In this document: positions 1 to 8,016 of the stretch, in pieces
How positions within the stretch are numbered: position 1 is the first letter of the stretch
How the letters are laid out: each line of letters begins with the position of its first letter
Source of the DNA: Salinispora fenicalii
GTDB taxonomy: Bacteria > Actinomycetota > Actinomycetes > Mycobacteriales > Micromonosporaceae
NCBI RefSeq assembly: GCF_000514815.1
Contig: NZ_AZWQ01000015.1
Span: 70,652 to 134,651 of the forward strand
Length of the DNA stretch: 64,000 nt
Direction of reading: 5' to 3'
Program-made: the position numbers and the translations under genes
The notes under the pieces: model-generated
Told to the model about the DNA's origin: nothing
What the model saw: only the letters and a program-made list of their open reading frames with translations
Databases searched by the model: none

Positions 1-98
1 TGCCGGGTGCCGGGTGCCGGGTGCCGGGTGCCGGGTGCCGGGTGCCGGGTGCCGGGTGCCGGGTGCCGGGTGCCGGGTGCCGGGTGCCGGGTGCCGGG
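1..98. repeat. 7-bp tandem repeat, 14 perfect copies
   Basis: The unit TGCCGGG is repeated 14 times without a mismatch and begins at the window edge, so the array may be longer. It ends 11 bases before the -10 box of ychF. A 7-bp unit shifts reading frame at every copy, so it is unlikely to be coding even though one frame stays open. Copy number is likely to vary between strains. Confidence 0.97.
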
Positions 99-109
99 CC
101 GCGGCGGCG

Positions 110-115
110 TAAGCT
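110..115 (+). promoter_or_regulatory. Putative -10 box (TAAGCT) of leaderless ychF
   Basis: TAAGCT fits the actinobacterial -10 pattern TANNNT and lies 8 nt before the GTG start of ychF. No Shine-Dalgarno sequence precedes that start, which fits transcription starting at or next to the GTG. Confidence 0.5.
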
Positions 116-123
116 GGCTCGTC

Positions 124-1209
124 GTGAGTCTCACCATCGGCATCGTCGGCCTGCCCAACGTCGGCAAGAGCACCCTCTTCAACGCGCTGACCAAGAATGA
201 CGTGCTCGCGGCGAACTATCCCTTCGCCACCATCGAGCCCAACGTCGGTGTGGTCGGCCTGCCGGACGAGCGGCTGGGCAAGCTCGCCGAGATCTTCGAG
301 TCGCAGAAGGTGATCCCCGCGCCGGTGTCGTTCGTCGACATCGCCGGGCTGGTCCGCGGCGCCTCGAAGGGCCAGGGGCGGGGCAACGCGTTCCTCGCCA
401 ACATCCGGGACGCCGCCGCGATCTGCCAGGTCGTCCGCGCGTTCTCCGACCCGAACGTCGTGCACGTCGACGGCAAGATCGCCCCGGCGGACGACATCGA
501 GACGATCAACACGGAGCTGATCCTCGCCGACCTGCAGACGCTGGAGCGGGCGATTCCCCGGCTGGAGAAGGAGGCCAAGCTCCGCAAGGACCGGGCCGCC
601 GCGGTGACCGCCGCCAAGGCCGCCGTGGAGGTGCTCGACAACGGCACCACCCTGTACGCGGGCGCGGCTGCCGCCGGTGTCGCGCTGGAACACCTGCGCG
701 AGCTACACCTGCTGACCACCAAGCCCTTCCTGTACGTCTTCAACGTTGACGAGGCCGAGCTGGCCAACGCCGAGTTCCTTGACGAACTGCGGGCCCTGGT
801 CGCCCCCGCCGAGGCCGTCTTCATGGACGCGAAGATCGAATCGGAGCTGGTGGACCTGCCCGAGGAGGAGGCCCGCGAGCTACTGGAGTCGATCGGTCAG
901 GCCGAGCCGGGGCTGGACCAGCTCGTCCGGGTCGGCTTCCGCACGCTGGGGCTCCAGACGTACCTCACCGCCGGCCCCAAGGAGGCGCGGGCCTGGACCG
1001 TGCCGGTCGGGGCGAGCGCACCGGAGGCCGCCGGGGTCATCCACACCGACTTCCAGCGCGGCTTCATCAAGGCGGAGGTCGTCTCCTACAACGATTTGCT
1101 CGAGGCCGGGTCGATGAGCGCCGCGAAGGCGGTGGGCAAGGTCCGCATCGAGGGCAAGGACTACATCATGCAGGACGGCGACGTGGTGGAGTTCCGCTTC
1201 AACGTCTGA
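124..1209 (+). CDS. ychF: Redox-regulated ATPase YchF (Obg-like)
   Basis: A 361-aa cytosolic P-loop NTPase of the Obg/HflX branch that prefers ATP and binds ribosomes; in other bacteria it dampens stress responses. The GxxNxGKS P-loop is at residues 9-16 (GLPNVGKS), followed by the YPFATIEPNVG switch and a DIAGLVRGAS G3 region. The C-terminal TGS domain ends in the typical IEGKDYIMQDGDVVEFRFNV-type tail. Length matches the family (about 360). The GTG at 124 is chosen because the conserved TIGIVGLPNVGKS follows at once; the open frame upstream is only the tandem repeat. It stands alone, convergent with the HD-domain gene. Confidence 0.96.
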   Translation: MSLTIGIVGLPNVGKSTLFNALTKNDVLAANYPFATIEPNVGVVGLPDERLGKLAEIFESQKVIPAPVSFVDIAGLVRGASKGQGRGNAFLANIRDAAAICQVVRAFSDPNVVHVDGKIAPADDIETINTELILADLQTLERAIPRLEKEAKLRKDRAAAVTAAKAAVEVLDNGTTLYAGAAAAGVALEHLRELHLLTTKPFLYVFNVDEAELANAEFLDELRALVAPAEAVFMDAKIESELVDLPEEEARELLESIGQAEPGLDQLVRVGFRTLGLQTYLTAGPKEARAWTVPVGASAPEAAGVIHTDFQRGFIKAEVVSYNDLLEAGSMSAAKAVGKVRIEGKDYIMQDGDVVEFRFNV

Positions 1210-1260
1210 GTTAAGCGTTGCGTGCGAGTACCGTTCACCTGGGTGAATCCGGCTGGTAGG

Positions 1261-1863
1261 TCAGTGCCTGCTGGCTGAGGGCTGCTCCGGTGGCGGGGCA
1301 GGGGTGAGCCAGGCGAGGGGCTGTCCGTTGAGGGCGGCGTCGGCGAGGCGGTGGGCGCTGGTGGTCTTGAGCGCCGCGCGTGAACTGTCGATCCAGCGTT
1401 GGACGTTGTCGATGCCCTGGTGGCGGTATTCGACGGCTTGGACGAGGCATTCCAGCTTGTCGGCGTCGCGGGCGACGATGGCCTCGGGCGTCTCGCCCGC
1501 TTCGTACTCGGCGACGGCGGCGGTGATGAGGTCAGCGACGGCTGGTGGGCCGGCGGCGACTTGGTCGGCGGTGACGGTGGTGTTGGGTGCGGCGGTGAGG
1601 TAGCGCTTGGCGATGTGGGGGATGTCGGTGATCCGGGTTTCCTGGGTGTCGTGCAGGACGCACAGCATCGACACCCGGGCCGGGTCAGCGCCTTCCATGG
1701 CGGCGAGCATCAAACCGATCAGCGCGGTGCGGAACGAGTGGTCGGCGATGGACTCGGGCTGCTTGACGCCGGCGAACCACCAGCCGGTGCGGGCGGCGCG
1801 TTTGAGGACGCCGGCTTCGAAGATGAAGCTCATGGCACCGTCGGCGTCGTGGTCGTCGGTCAT
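1261..1863 (-). CDS. HD-domain hydrolase (YfbR/HDDC2-like 5'-nucleotidase family)
   Basis: A 200-aa protein with a metal-binding HD domain: ADHSFRTAL near residue 30 gives the first His, and CVLHDTQETRITDIP gives the HD pair and following acidic residues. Relatives in this subgroup hydrolyse deoxynucleoside monophosphates or act as general HD phosphohydrolases; the substrate here is not shown by sequence. The ATG at 1863 is preferred over upstream in-frame codons because homology-like sequence begins soon after (MTDDHDADGAMSFIFEAG). No strong ribosome-binding site is visible. It is convergent with ychF and has no obvious operon partner. Confidence 0.8.
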   Translation of the reverse strand: MTDDHDADGAMSFIFEAGVLKRAARTGWWFAGVKQPESIADHSFRTALIGLMLAAMEGADPARVSMLCVLHDTQETRITDIPHIAKRYLTAAPNTTVTADQVAAGPPAVADLITAAVAEYEAGETPEAIVARDADKLECLVQAVEYRHQGIDNVQRWIDSSRAALKTTSAHRLADAALNGQPLAWLTPAPPPEQPSASRH

Positions 1864-2184
1864 CTGTCCGTCCCTGTGCTGGTGATTCCGTCTGCGCGCA
1901 GGCTGTAGACGATATAGGTTCCTGTCGGAACTGTGGACAGATGCGGTCGCTGTCCAGAATTCGGATGCCGCGATCAAGGAGCATGCGGCCCTCGGCGAAG
2001 TTGTCGAGAGTGAGGCCGCCCACTGCTAGCAGCGCCCACGTGGCTGAGGCTGCTGCGGCCCAAAGGGTACTGGCGGAGCATCTGGAGCGGGTCCGCAACG
2101 AGGACTTCCATGGCGCCAACCTGCTGCTCGGCACTGACGTGCTGTATGCCACCCCGAAACTCAGCACGAGGAGTTCCTACGGAG
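1864..2184. other. Gap without a convincing gene
   Basis: About 320 bases between two minus-strand genes. Several short frames are open (for example one ending in LTLDNFAEGRMLLDRG on the minus strand, and one with AEAAAAQRVLAEHLERVRNEDF on the plus strand), but none has a start signal or a recognisable domain. It may be a decayed gene remnant; I cannot assign it. Confidence 0.4.
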
Positions 2185-2694
2185 TCAGCCACCGCTGGGG
2201 ATACCCGGAAGCGCGTCGCCGTAGCGATAGCCGCCCAGGGTGGAGCGGTCGCGAAGGAACGAATGTGCCGCCGCCTGCATGGCTGCTATCGCTGCCTCCG
2301 GCTGGTCAAACGTTGCGCCCCATCCGGCGTACAGCTCCAGGAAGCGATAACCTGCCGCTCGCAGCTCCGGCCTTCCGGAGTGGCTTGCCTGCCAGTAGAT
2401 CTCGTGGGCCAGGTCCTCGGGATCGCCATTTCCAGCAACGATGCTCGCCGCGGCCTCCCGCATGAGGTGTAGCCGGGCACCGCTCTTGTCCGGGACGGGA
2501 GAGCCGAGCTCGTCCATCGCCAGCCGGAACAGGTCAACGGCATCCCGTGACTGGCCCTTCGAGAGGCCGGCGAGCTCACGCAAGCTCGGCGAGTCGACAC
2601 CTCGGGCCAGGGCGTGAGCAGCCGCCATCGGCAGGTCGTCGCCGAAGAGCTCGTTTATCGCCAACTGGATGGCAAGGCCACGCAGTTGCTCCAT
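2185..2694 (-). CDS. Hypothetical protein, alpha-helical
   Basis: A 169-aa protein I do not recognise. It is Ala/Leu/Arg-rich and predicted helical, without Cys clusters, signal peptide or membrane segments. A repeated helical pattern (SPSLRELAGLSKGQSRDAVDLF...RELRAAGYRFLELYAGW) looks genuinely protein-like. The ATG at 2694 is chosen because a TAGCCT -10-type hexamer (2702-2707 on the minus strand) lies 7 nt before it, the same leaderless layout as other genes here; a TTG at 2730 would add 12 residues. It lies in the accessory stretch between ychF and the acylase gene. Confidence 0.6.
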   Translation of the reverse strand: MEQLRGLAIQLAINELFGDDLPMAAAHALARGVDSPSLRELAGLSKGQSRDAVDLFRLAMDELGSPVPDKSGARLHLMREAAASIVAGNGDPEDLAHEIYWQASHSGRPELRAAGYRFLELYAGWGATFDQPEAAIAAMQAAAHSFLRDRSTLGGYRYGDALPGIPSGG

Positions 2695-2782
2695 GCCGAA
2701 GAGGCTAGACGTGCGCGGATCGCCGGCCAAAGGCCTTTAGGGCGAGGTAGTCAACTGCATGCGTCGGCCTGCCGGCGCTCTT

Positions 2783-2798
2783 CGGCTGTTAACAGCCG
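2783..2798. repeat. Perfect 16-bp palindrome
   Basis: CGGCTGTT is followed directly by AACAGCCG with no spacer. It lies about 90 bp upstream of the 2694 start and about 120 bp from the 3' end of the small ORF at 2917-3030. It could be a dimeric regulator site; no owner is evident. Confidence 0.6.
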
Positions 2799-2916
2799 TC
2801 GGGGCAGCCCTTCTCGAATGCATCAGGGTGGCTGGCACGATCGGTGTCATGCCAAACGGAAAGCCGGGCAATCGCCCATGGATGCTGGCGAATCGTCTCG
2901 GCTGAGAGCGGCCCCG

Positions 2917-3030
2917 TCAGCCCTTGGGTTTCCACCAGGCCGCGAGTAGCCCTACGACGGCGATGAGGAAGAGGCAGGCAAATCCTGTACAGAGCATCAG
3001 GCCCAAGCCGGCGAAGATCCCGAATTCCAT
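2917..3030 (-). CDS. Possible 37-aa single-pass membrane protein
   Basis: A very short frame encoding MEFGIFAGLG then a strongly hydrophobic stretch (about residues 5-31, LMLCTGFACLFLIAVVGLLA) and ending AAWWKPKG. This is the layout of a small bitopic membrane protein with a short basic cytosolic tail. Support for real expression: TACCGT (3037-3042 on the minus strand) lies 6 nt before the ATG, a leaderless promoter layout. No homolog is recalled and no neighbour suggests a role. It could still be a chance frame. Confidence 0.45.
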   Translation of the reverse strand: MEFGIFAGLGLMLCTGFACLFLIAVVGLLAAWWKPKG

Positions 3031-3221
3031 GGGTCGACGGTAGGTGAACCAGCCTCATTCCATCAGGAGGCGCCCGGAGGGTTCGGGGCGCATAGGGCAC
3101 AAGAAAAGCGATCAAAAGTCGTCAAATGCATGCTGCACCTATGTAACCGTGGATGGGTTATCCCTACCGGCGGTACGGCGGCTGGCTTCAGTGCTATCCG
3201 AAGTTGCGGTCGATAGCGTGA

Positions 3222-3449
3222 TTGGCACTGACCTTCCTCGCTCGAGTGGGAACCGATTCGGACTGTTTCGGACTGGGTGACAACTTTGGTATTGCGTTGA
3301 ACTCTGCAGTGGCTGTCGGTGTCTGGATCGTCGGCGTCCTCAGTGCGCTGTTGATGGACCGACTGTCCGTCCGTGGCCCGGCCGAGGTGCTGCTACGCAG
3401 GCTCACCTACCGGCCGGCGGCCCGATCGGCCGGGCCACGTTCTCGTTGA
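3222..3449 (+). pseudogene. C-terminal remnant of a DUF418-family membrane protein
   Basis: Only the last part of a membrane protein survives. FGLGDNFGIALN is followed by one transmembrane helix (AVAVGVWIVGVLSALLM) and the hallmark GPAEVLLRRLTYRP ending of DUF418 proteins (normally about 350-400 aa with many helices). An in-frame TGA immediately precedes the first codon shown, and no upstream frame supplies the missing helices. The tail overlaps the convergent GNAT gene by 43 bp. It marks a deletion or insertion junction. Confidence 0.55.
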
Positions 3450-4081
3450 GGAGCGGATCGTCCGGCGGCACCGACGTCCCGGGTCCGGTGGTCGCGGAGG
3501 GCGTAGCGGCGCAGCCGGACCGGGTGGCCTTCCGGGCTGGTCCAGGTGGTGGTGGTGGTGGTGTGGGTGTGCCGCCAGCCGGTGCGCTCGTACAGGGCGA
3601 TGGCGGCGGCTGATCTGGGGTCGTCGACGATCTCCAGAGTGAGGTCGAGTTGGTGCTCGGTGGCCCATTGGCGGGCGTGGTGCAGGAGCCGGGCCGCAGT
3701 GTTGTGGCGGCGGGCGGTTGGTGCGACGAACAGGCGACTGACCTCGACCACGGGGGTGGTGGCAGGGCTGGTCAACGAGGCAGGGCTGGTCGCAGAGACG
3801 GGGTCGGTCGCGGCGGCGACGGGGTGGTGGACGGCAATGTGGCCGACGACCGTGCTTCCTCGCTCGGCGACCCAGGCGTGGCGGGTGTTGTCGGGCGACA
3901 GCCACTGGTGTGGGTCGGCGGGCCAGTGCAGCGGGTAGCGGTCCAGCCGGTGCACGTCCGCGAGGACTGAGATGCAGCTTCGCAGGTCAGCTGGGGTCCG
4001 ATCGCGGATGCTCAGGTCGTCCATCTGGTCATCATCGTTGAGCAGCCCCTCGGGGTGAACCCTGACGGATTTCATGGTCAT
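3407..4081 (-). CDS. GNAT-family N-acetyltransferase
   Basis: Up to 224 aa. The acetyl-CoA fold is visible as LSIRDRTPADLRSCI (strand 1/helix 1), WVAERGSTVVGHIAVH (strands 2-4), VSRLFVAPTARRHNTAARLL (motif A, although the usual RxxGxG is degraded to RRHNTA) and AIALYERTGWRHT (motif B). Substrate unknown. Start is uncertain: ATGs at 4081, 4075 and 4024 are all in frame with no clear ribosome-binding site; the fold begins just after the 4024 codon. The last 15-20 residues (RERGPADRAAGR) overlap the DUF418 remnant tail-to-tail and probably arose by loss of the original stop. A run of Thr (HTHTTTTTTW) sits near the C-terminus. Confidence 0.75.
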   Translation of the reverse strand: MTMKSVRVHPEGLLNDDDQMDDLSIRDRTPADLRSCISVLADVHRLDRYPLHWPADPHQWLSPDNTRHAWVAERGSTVVGHIAVHHPVAAATDPVSATSPASLTSPATTPVVEVSRLFVAPTARRHNTAARLLHHARQWATEHQLDLTLEIVDDPRSAAAIALYERTGWRHTHTTTTTTWTSPEGHPVRLRRYALRDHRTRDVGAAGRSAPQRERGPADRAAGR

Positions 4082-4174
4082 CTACTGATGCCGCGGGTAT
4101 TTTTTCACCACTAGCGTCGGTCGGGCATGGACACTGGCACGTTAGGGAGAATGCCCCATGAATAGAGCCGACCA

Positions 4175-6514
4175 ATGAGCCGGCGCCGGCTCGCCGCCGC
4201 AGCCACCGTCGTCGGACTGGTCGCCGCCGGCCTCGCCGTCACCGGCAGCACTGCCGTCGCGAACGGTGATGGCTACTCGGCCCTGATCCAGCGCGCGTCG
4301 TACGGCGTCCCGCACATCACCGCCCGCAATTTCGCCAGCCTCGGCTTCGGTGCCGGCTACGTGCAAGCCGAGGACAACATCTGTCTGATCGCCGGGCAGA
4401 TGGTGACGGTCCGCGCCGAACGATCCCGCTGGTTCGGCGCGGAGGCCAGCAACGTCAGCAGTGACCTCTTCCATCAGAAGGCCATCGACGACCAGGTCGC
4501 CGAGCGGCTGCTCAACGGTCCGCGCGACGGCGTCCGTGCGCCATCTGAACAGGTGCGCGACCAAATGCGGGGCTTTGTCGCCGGCTATAACGCGTACCTT
4601 CGCGACGGGAAGGCGATCACCGACCCGGCCTGTGCCGGAAAGGACTGGGTACGCCCGATCACGGAGCTGGACATGTGGCGGGCGTACTGGGCCCGAATGG
4701 TCTTGGCCAGCTCTGGCGCCCTTGCCAACGTTATCGTCGCCGCTGCGCCCCCCACCGCCAGCGGGGTCAGTGGGCCGGCGAATGCCCCGCAGACGGCAGC
4801 GGTCGCCGCCGCCGTGGATGGTGCGCCGGCCGGGTTGGGCAGCAACGCGTACGGCTTGGGGCGGGACGCCACCACCAGCGGCGCCGGCATGTTGCTGGCC
4901 AACCCGCACTTCCCGTGGGACGGCACCGACCGCTTCTACCGGATGCATCTCAAGGTGCCTGGCCGGTACGACGTCGAGGGCGCGGCACTGGTCGGTGACC
5001 CGCTCGTCCAGATCGGCCACAACGGCAAGGTCGCCTGGAGCCACACCGTCTCCACCGCCCAGCGATTTGTCTGGCACCGGCTGGACCTGGTGCCCGGTGA
5101 CCCGACCAGCTACCGCTACGACGGCCAGCCCCGGAAGATGACCGCCCGTACGGTCACCATTCAGACTCCCGACGGGCCGATTAGCCGCACCCTCTACGAC
5201 ACCCACTTCGGTCCGGTCGTCGTGGTGCCCGGTCAGTTCGACTGGACCGACACCACGGCGTACGCGATCACTGACGCCAATGCCACCAACAACCGCGCAC
5301 TCGATGGCTGGCTTGCCATGGGACAGGCTCGGTCGGTGGGTGAGTTGCGGACGGTGTTGGACAAGCGGCAGTTCCTGCCCTGGGTCAACGTCATCGCCGT
5401 TGACCGCCGCGGCCAGGCCCTCTACGCCGACCACTCCGTCGTGCCCCGGGTGACCGACTCCCTGGCCACCACCTGCATTCCGGCCCCCTTCCAATCCGTG
5501 TACGCGAGCACCGGCCAGGCCGTCCTCGACGGTTCCCGCTCCTCGTGCGAGCTGGGCCGGGATCCGGACGCCGCGGTACCCGGCATCCTTGGCCCGGCCA
5601 ACCTGCCCACCCTGGTCCGCAGTGACTACGTGACCAACTCCAACGACAGCTACTGGTTGGCTAATCCGGAGCATCCGCTGGAGGGCTACCCGCGTATCGT
5701 CGGCGACGAGCAGACCCAGCGCAGCCTGCGGACCCGGCTCGGTGTGCATCAGGTGCAGCAGCGCCGCAACGGCACCGATGAATTTGCCGGGAGGGGCTTC
5801 ACCACCAGCAACCTGTGGGATGTGACGCTCGGCAATCGGGTCTACGGTGGTGAACTGGTCCGGGACGACCTGGTCCGGAGCTGCGAGGCAGAGCCGACGG
5901 CGACCACCTCAGACGGCGCCACCGTCGACCTGACCGCAGCCTGCGCGGCCCTGCGCGGCTGGGATCTGCGGGTTGATCTGGACAGTCGGGGCGCGCATCT
6001 GTTCACCGAGTTCGTTGGGGCCGGCGGCCTGCGCTTCGCCGATCCGTTTGACCCGACCGCCCCACTGAGCACGCCGAGCCGGCTTGCCGTCGACGACCCG
6101 AAGATTCGGACCGCTCTCGCGGATGCCGTTCAGAAGCTGGACGGCATCCCGCTCGACGCCCGGCTCGGCGACATCCAGACCGAGCCGCGTGGTGCCGAAC
6201 ACATCCCGATCCACGGTGGTCATCATGACGTCGGCGCCTTCAACATGATCACCAGTGGGTTTGCGCCCGGAGTCGGCTACCCCAAGATCTTGCACGGCAC
6301 CTCGTTCCTGATGGCTGTCGAGCTGGGTAGCGACGGGCCGTCGGGCCGGCAGATCCTCACCTACTCGCAGTCGACCAACCCGAATTCGCCCTGGTACGCC
6401 GATCAGACCCGGCTGTATTCGGACAAGGGTTGGGACACCATCAAATTCACGCAGCGCCAGCTCCGAGCCGACCCGAACCTGGTTACGTACCGGGTGGGGG
6501 AGCGGCGCGACTAA
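4175..6514 (+). CDS. Secreted penicillin-acylase family protein (Ntn hydrolase)
   Basis: A 779-aa exported amidohydrolase of the penicillin/AHL/aculeacin acylase family, which removes acyl chains from amide substrates such as beta-lactams, acyl-homoserine lactones or lipopeptides; which one cannot be read here. An N-terminal signal peptide (MSRRRLAAAATVVGLVAAGLAV) is followed by the alpha-chain (RASYGVPHITARNF). Autocleavage is expected before Ser223 in GLGSNAYGLG, making that Ser the N-terminal nucleophile of the beta-chain. LANPHFPWDGTDRFYRMHL and the WSHTVSTAQRF region are typical of the beta-chain. Length fits the family. It is monocistronic and closed by a strong terminator. Confidence 0.93.
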   Translation: MSRRRLAAAATVVGLVAAGLAVTGSTAVANGDGYSALIQRASYGVPHITARNFASLGFGAGYVQAEDNICLIAGQMVTVRAERSRWFGAEASNVSSDLFHQKAIDDQVAERLLNGPRDGVRAPSEQVRDQMRGFVAGYNAYLRDGKAITDPACAGKDWVRPITELDMWRAYWARMVLASSGALANVIVAAAPPTASGVSGPANAPQTAAVAAAVDGAPAGLGSNAYGLGRDATTSGAGMLLANPHFPWDGTDRFYRMHLKVPGRYDVEGAALVGDPLVQIGHNGKVAWSHTVSTAQRFVWHRLDLVPGDPTSYRYDGQPRKMTARTVTIQTPDGPISRTLYDTHFGPVVVVPGQFDWTDTTAYAITDANATNNRALDGWLAMGQARSVGELRTVLDKRQFLPWVNVIAVDRRGQALYADHSVVPRVTDSLATTCIPAPFQSVYASTGQAVLDGSRSSCELGRDPDAAVPGILGPANLPTLVRSDYVTNSNDSYWLANPEHPLEGYPRIVGDEQTQRSLRTRLGVHQVQQRRNGTDEFAGRGFTTSNLWDVTLGNRVYGGELVRDDLVRSCEAEPTATTSDGATVDLTAACAALRGWDLRVDLDSRGAHLFTEFVGAGGLRFADPFDPTAPLSTPSRLAVDDPKIRTALADAVQKLDGIPLDARLGDIQTEPRGAEHIPIHGGHHDVGAFNMITSGFAPGVGYPKILHGTSFLMAVELGSDGPSGRQILTYSQSTNPNSPWYADQTRLYSDKGWDTIKFTQRQLRADPNLVTYRVGERRD

Positions 6515-6521
6515 CCGCGGC

Positions 6522-6556
6522 CCGGCGGCCGGTGGTTCAGCCCCACCGGCCGCCGG
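6522..6556 (+). terminator. Rho-independent-type hairpin after the acylase gene
   Basis: Perfect 14-bp stem CCGGCGGCCGGTGG / CCACCGGCCGCCGG with a 7-nt loop, starting 8 bases after the stop codon. There is no T-run, as is common in high-GC actinobacteria. Confidence 0.75.
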
Positions 6557-6703
6557 CCCGCCCCGCCCACCACGGCCAAGGCGCTGCCGCTAGAAGCTTC
6601 ACCCGGCAGGCCCTGGTGGGCGCCGCCGCGCCCGCGGATGAACGTGAGCGGCTACCGACGAAATCCGCTGGTGCCAGGCCGTTCCGTGGGGTCGGGTGCG
6701 TCG

Positions 6704-7603
6704 ATGAGCATCATGCTGAGCGTTCCGAAGGTTTACGAGCTGTCATCAGCGGCCGAGGCGCTAAAGCGGTGGCAGCTCGACGAGGGAGCGCTGCAGTTGC
6801 ACTCCGGCGATCTCGGCTGGCACTCGCAAAACGGTGCCGAGGCTACCGCCGCCGCGATCCGGATGTGATCGTGTGCCGGGGAAGTTCTCGCGATCGGGCT
6901 GCTGGACGGCCCTGGGCTGGTGCGCCTGGCGGTCGCTCCCGACCGGTGCGAGGACGCGGCCCTGGCCCACCGGCTCGCCGCGGATCTGGACGACCCGGCA
7001 GGTGGTGTCCTGGCTGGCGACGGCGACGGCGGCGCGACCGTCGAAGCCCGGGGTGCGGAGCTCCTGACCCAGTTGCTGCTGAAGCGAGGTTGGGACCGGG
7101 ACGAGCCGTGGACAACGTTCCATCGAACCCTCTCGGACCCGGTGGAGGAGCGCGGTCTACGCGTCGAGACCATCGAGCCCGATCGCGCCGAGGTGTGGGT
7201 CGCCGTCCACTGGTCCGCGTTCCGTGGCTCAGTCTGCACCGATGCCGACCGATGCCGTACGGTCGGGCGTTGGCTCACGATGGCTGGTGGACCGTTCTAC
7301 GGTGACGCACGCAGCCTCGCCCTATTCGACGAGAACGACGACGCCGTGGCGGTGGCGGCCGTGTGGTCGGCCGGCCCCGGGCGGCCGGGACTGCTGGAAC
7401 CAATGGGCGTCCACCATGGTCACCGAGGTCGTGGCTACGGCACGGCGGTCACGCTCGCCGCCGCCGCGACCCTTCGCGACCTGGGTTCCTCCAGCGCCGG
7501 CGTGTGCGTGCAGAGCTCCAACCTCGGTGCCATGGCCACCTACGTCTCGGCCGGCTTCACTCCGTCCGGCGAGGTGACTGATCTGCGCCGCGGTCCTCGG
7601 TGA
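6704..7603 (+). pseudogene. GNAT-type acetyltransferase interrupted by one in-frame TGA
   Basis: One continuous frame of 300 codons reads as a two-part acetyltransferase except for a TGA at 6866-6868. Upstream it reads LSVPKVYELSSAAEALKRWQ ... AAAIRM, and after the stop it continues in the same frame SCAGEVLAIGLLDGPGLVRLAV. The C-terminal half has a good acetyl-CoA motif (MGVHHGHRGRGYGTAVTLAA) and ends normally. The expected residue is probably Trp (TGG to TGA). A GTG at 6920 could still give a 227-aa product with the intact GNAT domain. The start at 6704 is the best in-frame ATG; an ATG at 6638 is also open. Confidence 0.7.
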
Positions 7604-8016
7604 AGCTCCCGGGCGGTCCGGTGACCAGGCCCGCCACGAAGGTCTCGAAATCAGGGGCGAGGAGCGTGATCCGGTAGCGAGGGACTACTACCCACGGTCG
7701 CCCTTCCTGGGCCAGTTCGTCAGCGCCACTAGGAGGGCGCAGAGAAACAAGCTCAGCAAAAGGCAAACCGGTGCGGCGACCATCCAGAACAATCCCTCCA
7801 CGAGGCTTGATGATAGGGCTCAACAGCGCGGTACGGGAGGTCGAGGAGGAGGAGGCCGGCTGGCGGCCCCAAGGGTTGTAGGAGCCAGTGTCGGGGCTGA
7901 GGGCGTCGAGGCGGCCCGTGAAGTGTCGAGGGGTACCGATGCGCGACGTCGGGGGTACGGTCAACGTGATGGCCGGTTGGGGAGTTCGCCGGGCCTGTTG
8001 AGCTTGGAGTGGCGCT
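7604..8016. other. 413-bp gap; possible decayed minus-strand gene
   Basis: A minus-strand frame (7557-7964, 135 codons) contains a protein-like stretch ending EGRPWVVVPRYRITLLAPDFETFVAGL but has no start signal, and its last part runs into the GNAT pseudogene. Its N-terminal half (TSRTALLSPIIKPRGG) looks like translated noise. I read this as a possible gene remnant. The last 20 bases hold the ribosome-binding site (TTGGAGTG) of the XRE-TPR gene. Confidence 0.3.

Noticed and set aside
1..98. Coding N-terminal extension of YchF through the 7-bp repeat
   Set aside because: The frame is open only because of the repeat's composition; the family N-terminus and the -10 box place the start at 124.
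4142..5749. 535-codon open frame on the minus strand, opposite the acylase gene
   Set aside because: Composition is Gly/Val/Asp/Arg noise typical of the antisense frame of GC-rich coding DNA; the acylase on the plus strand has full family motifs.
4175..6514. Acyl-homoserine-lactone quorum-quenching role for the acylase
   Set aside because: The family fold is clear, but substrate cannot be told among beta-lactams, lipopeptides and acyl-homoserine lactones from sequence; left as family only.
6866..6868. TGA as a selenocysteine codon
   Set aside because: The family position expects Trp, no SECIS-like hairpin directly follows the TGA and no selenocysteine machinery is seen; a nonsense mutation is simpler.
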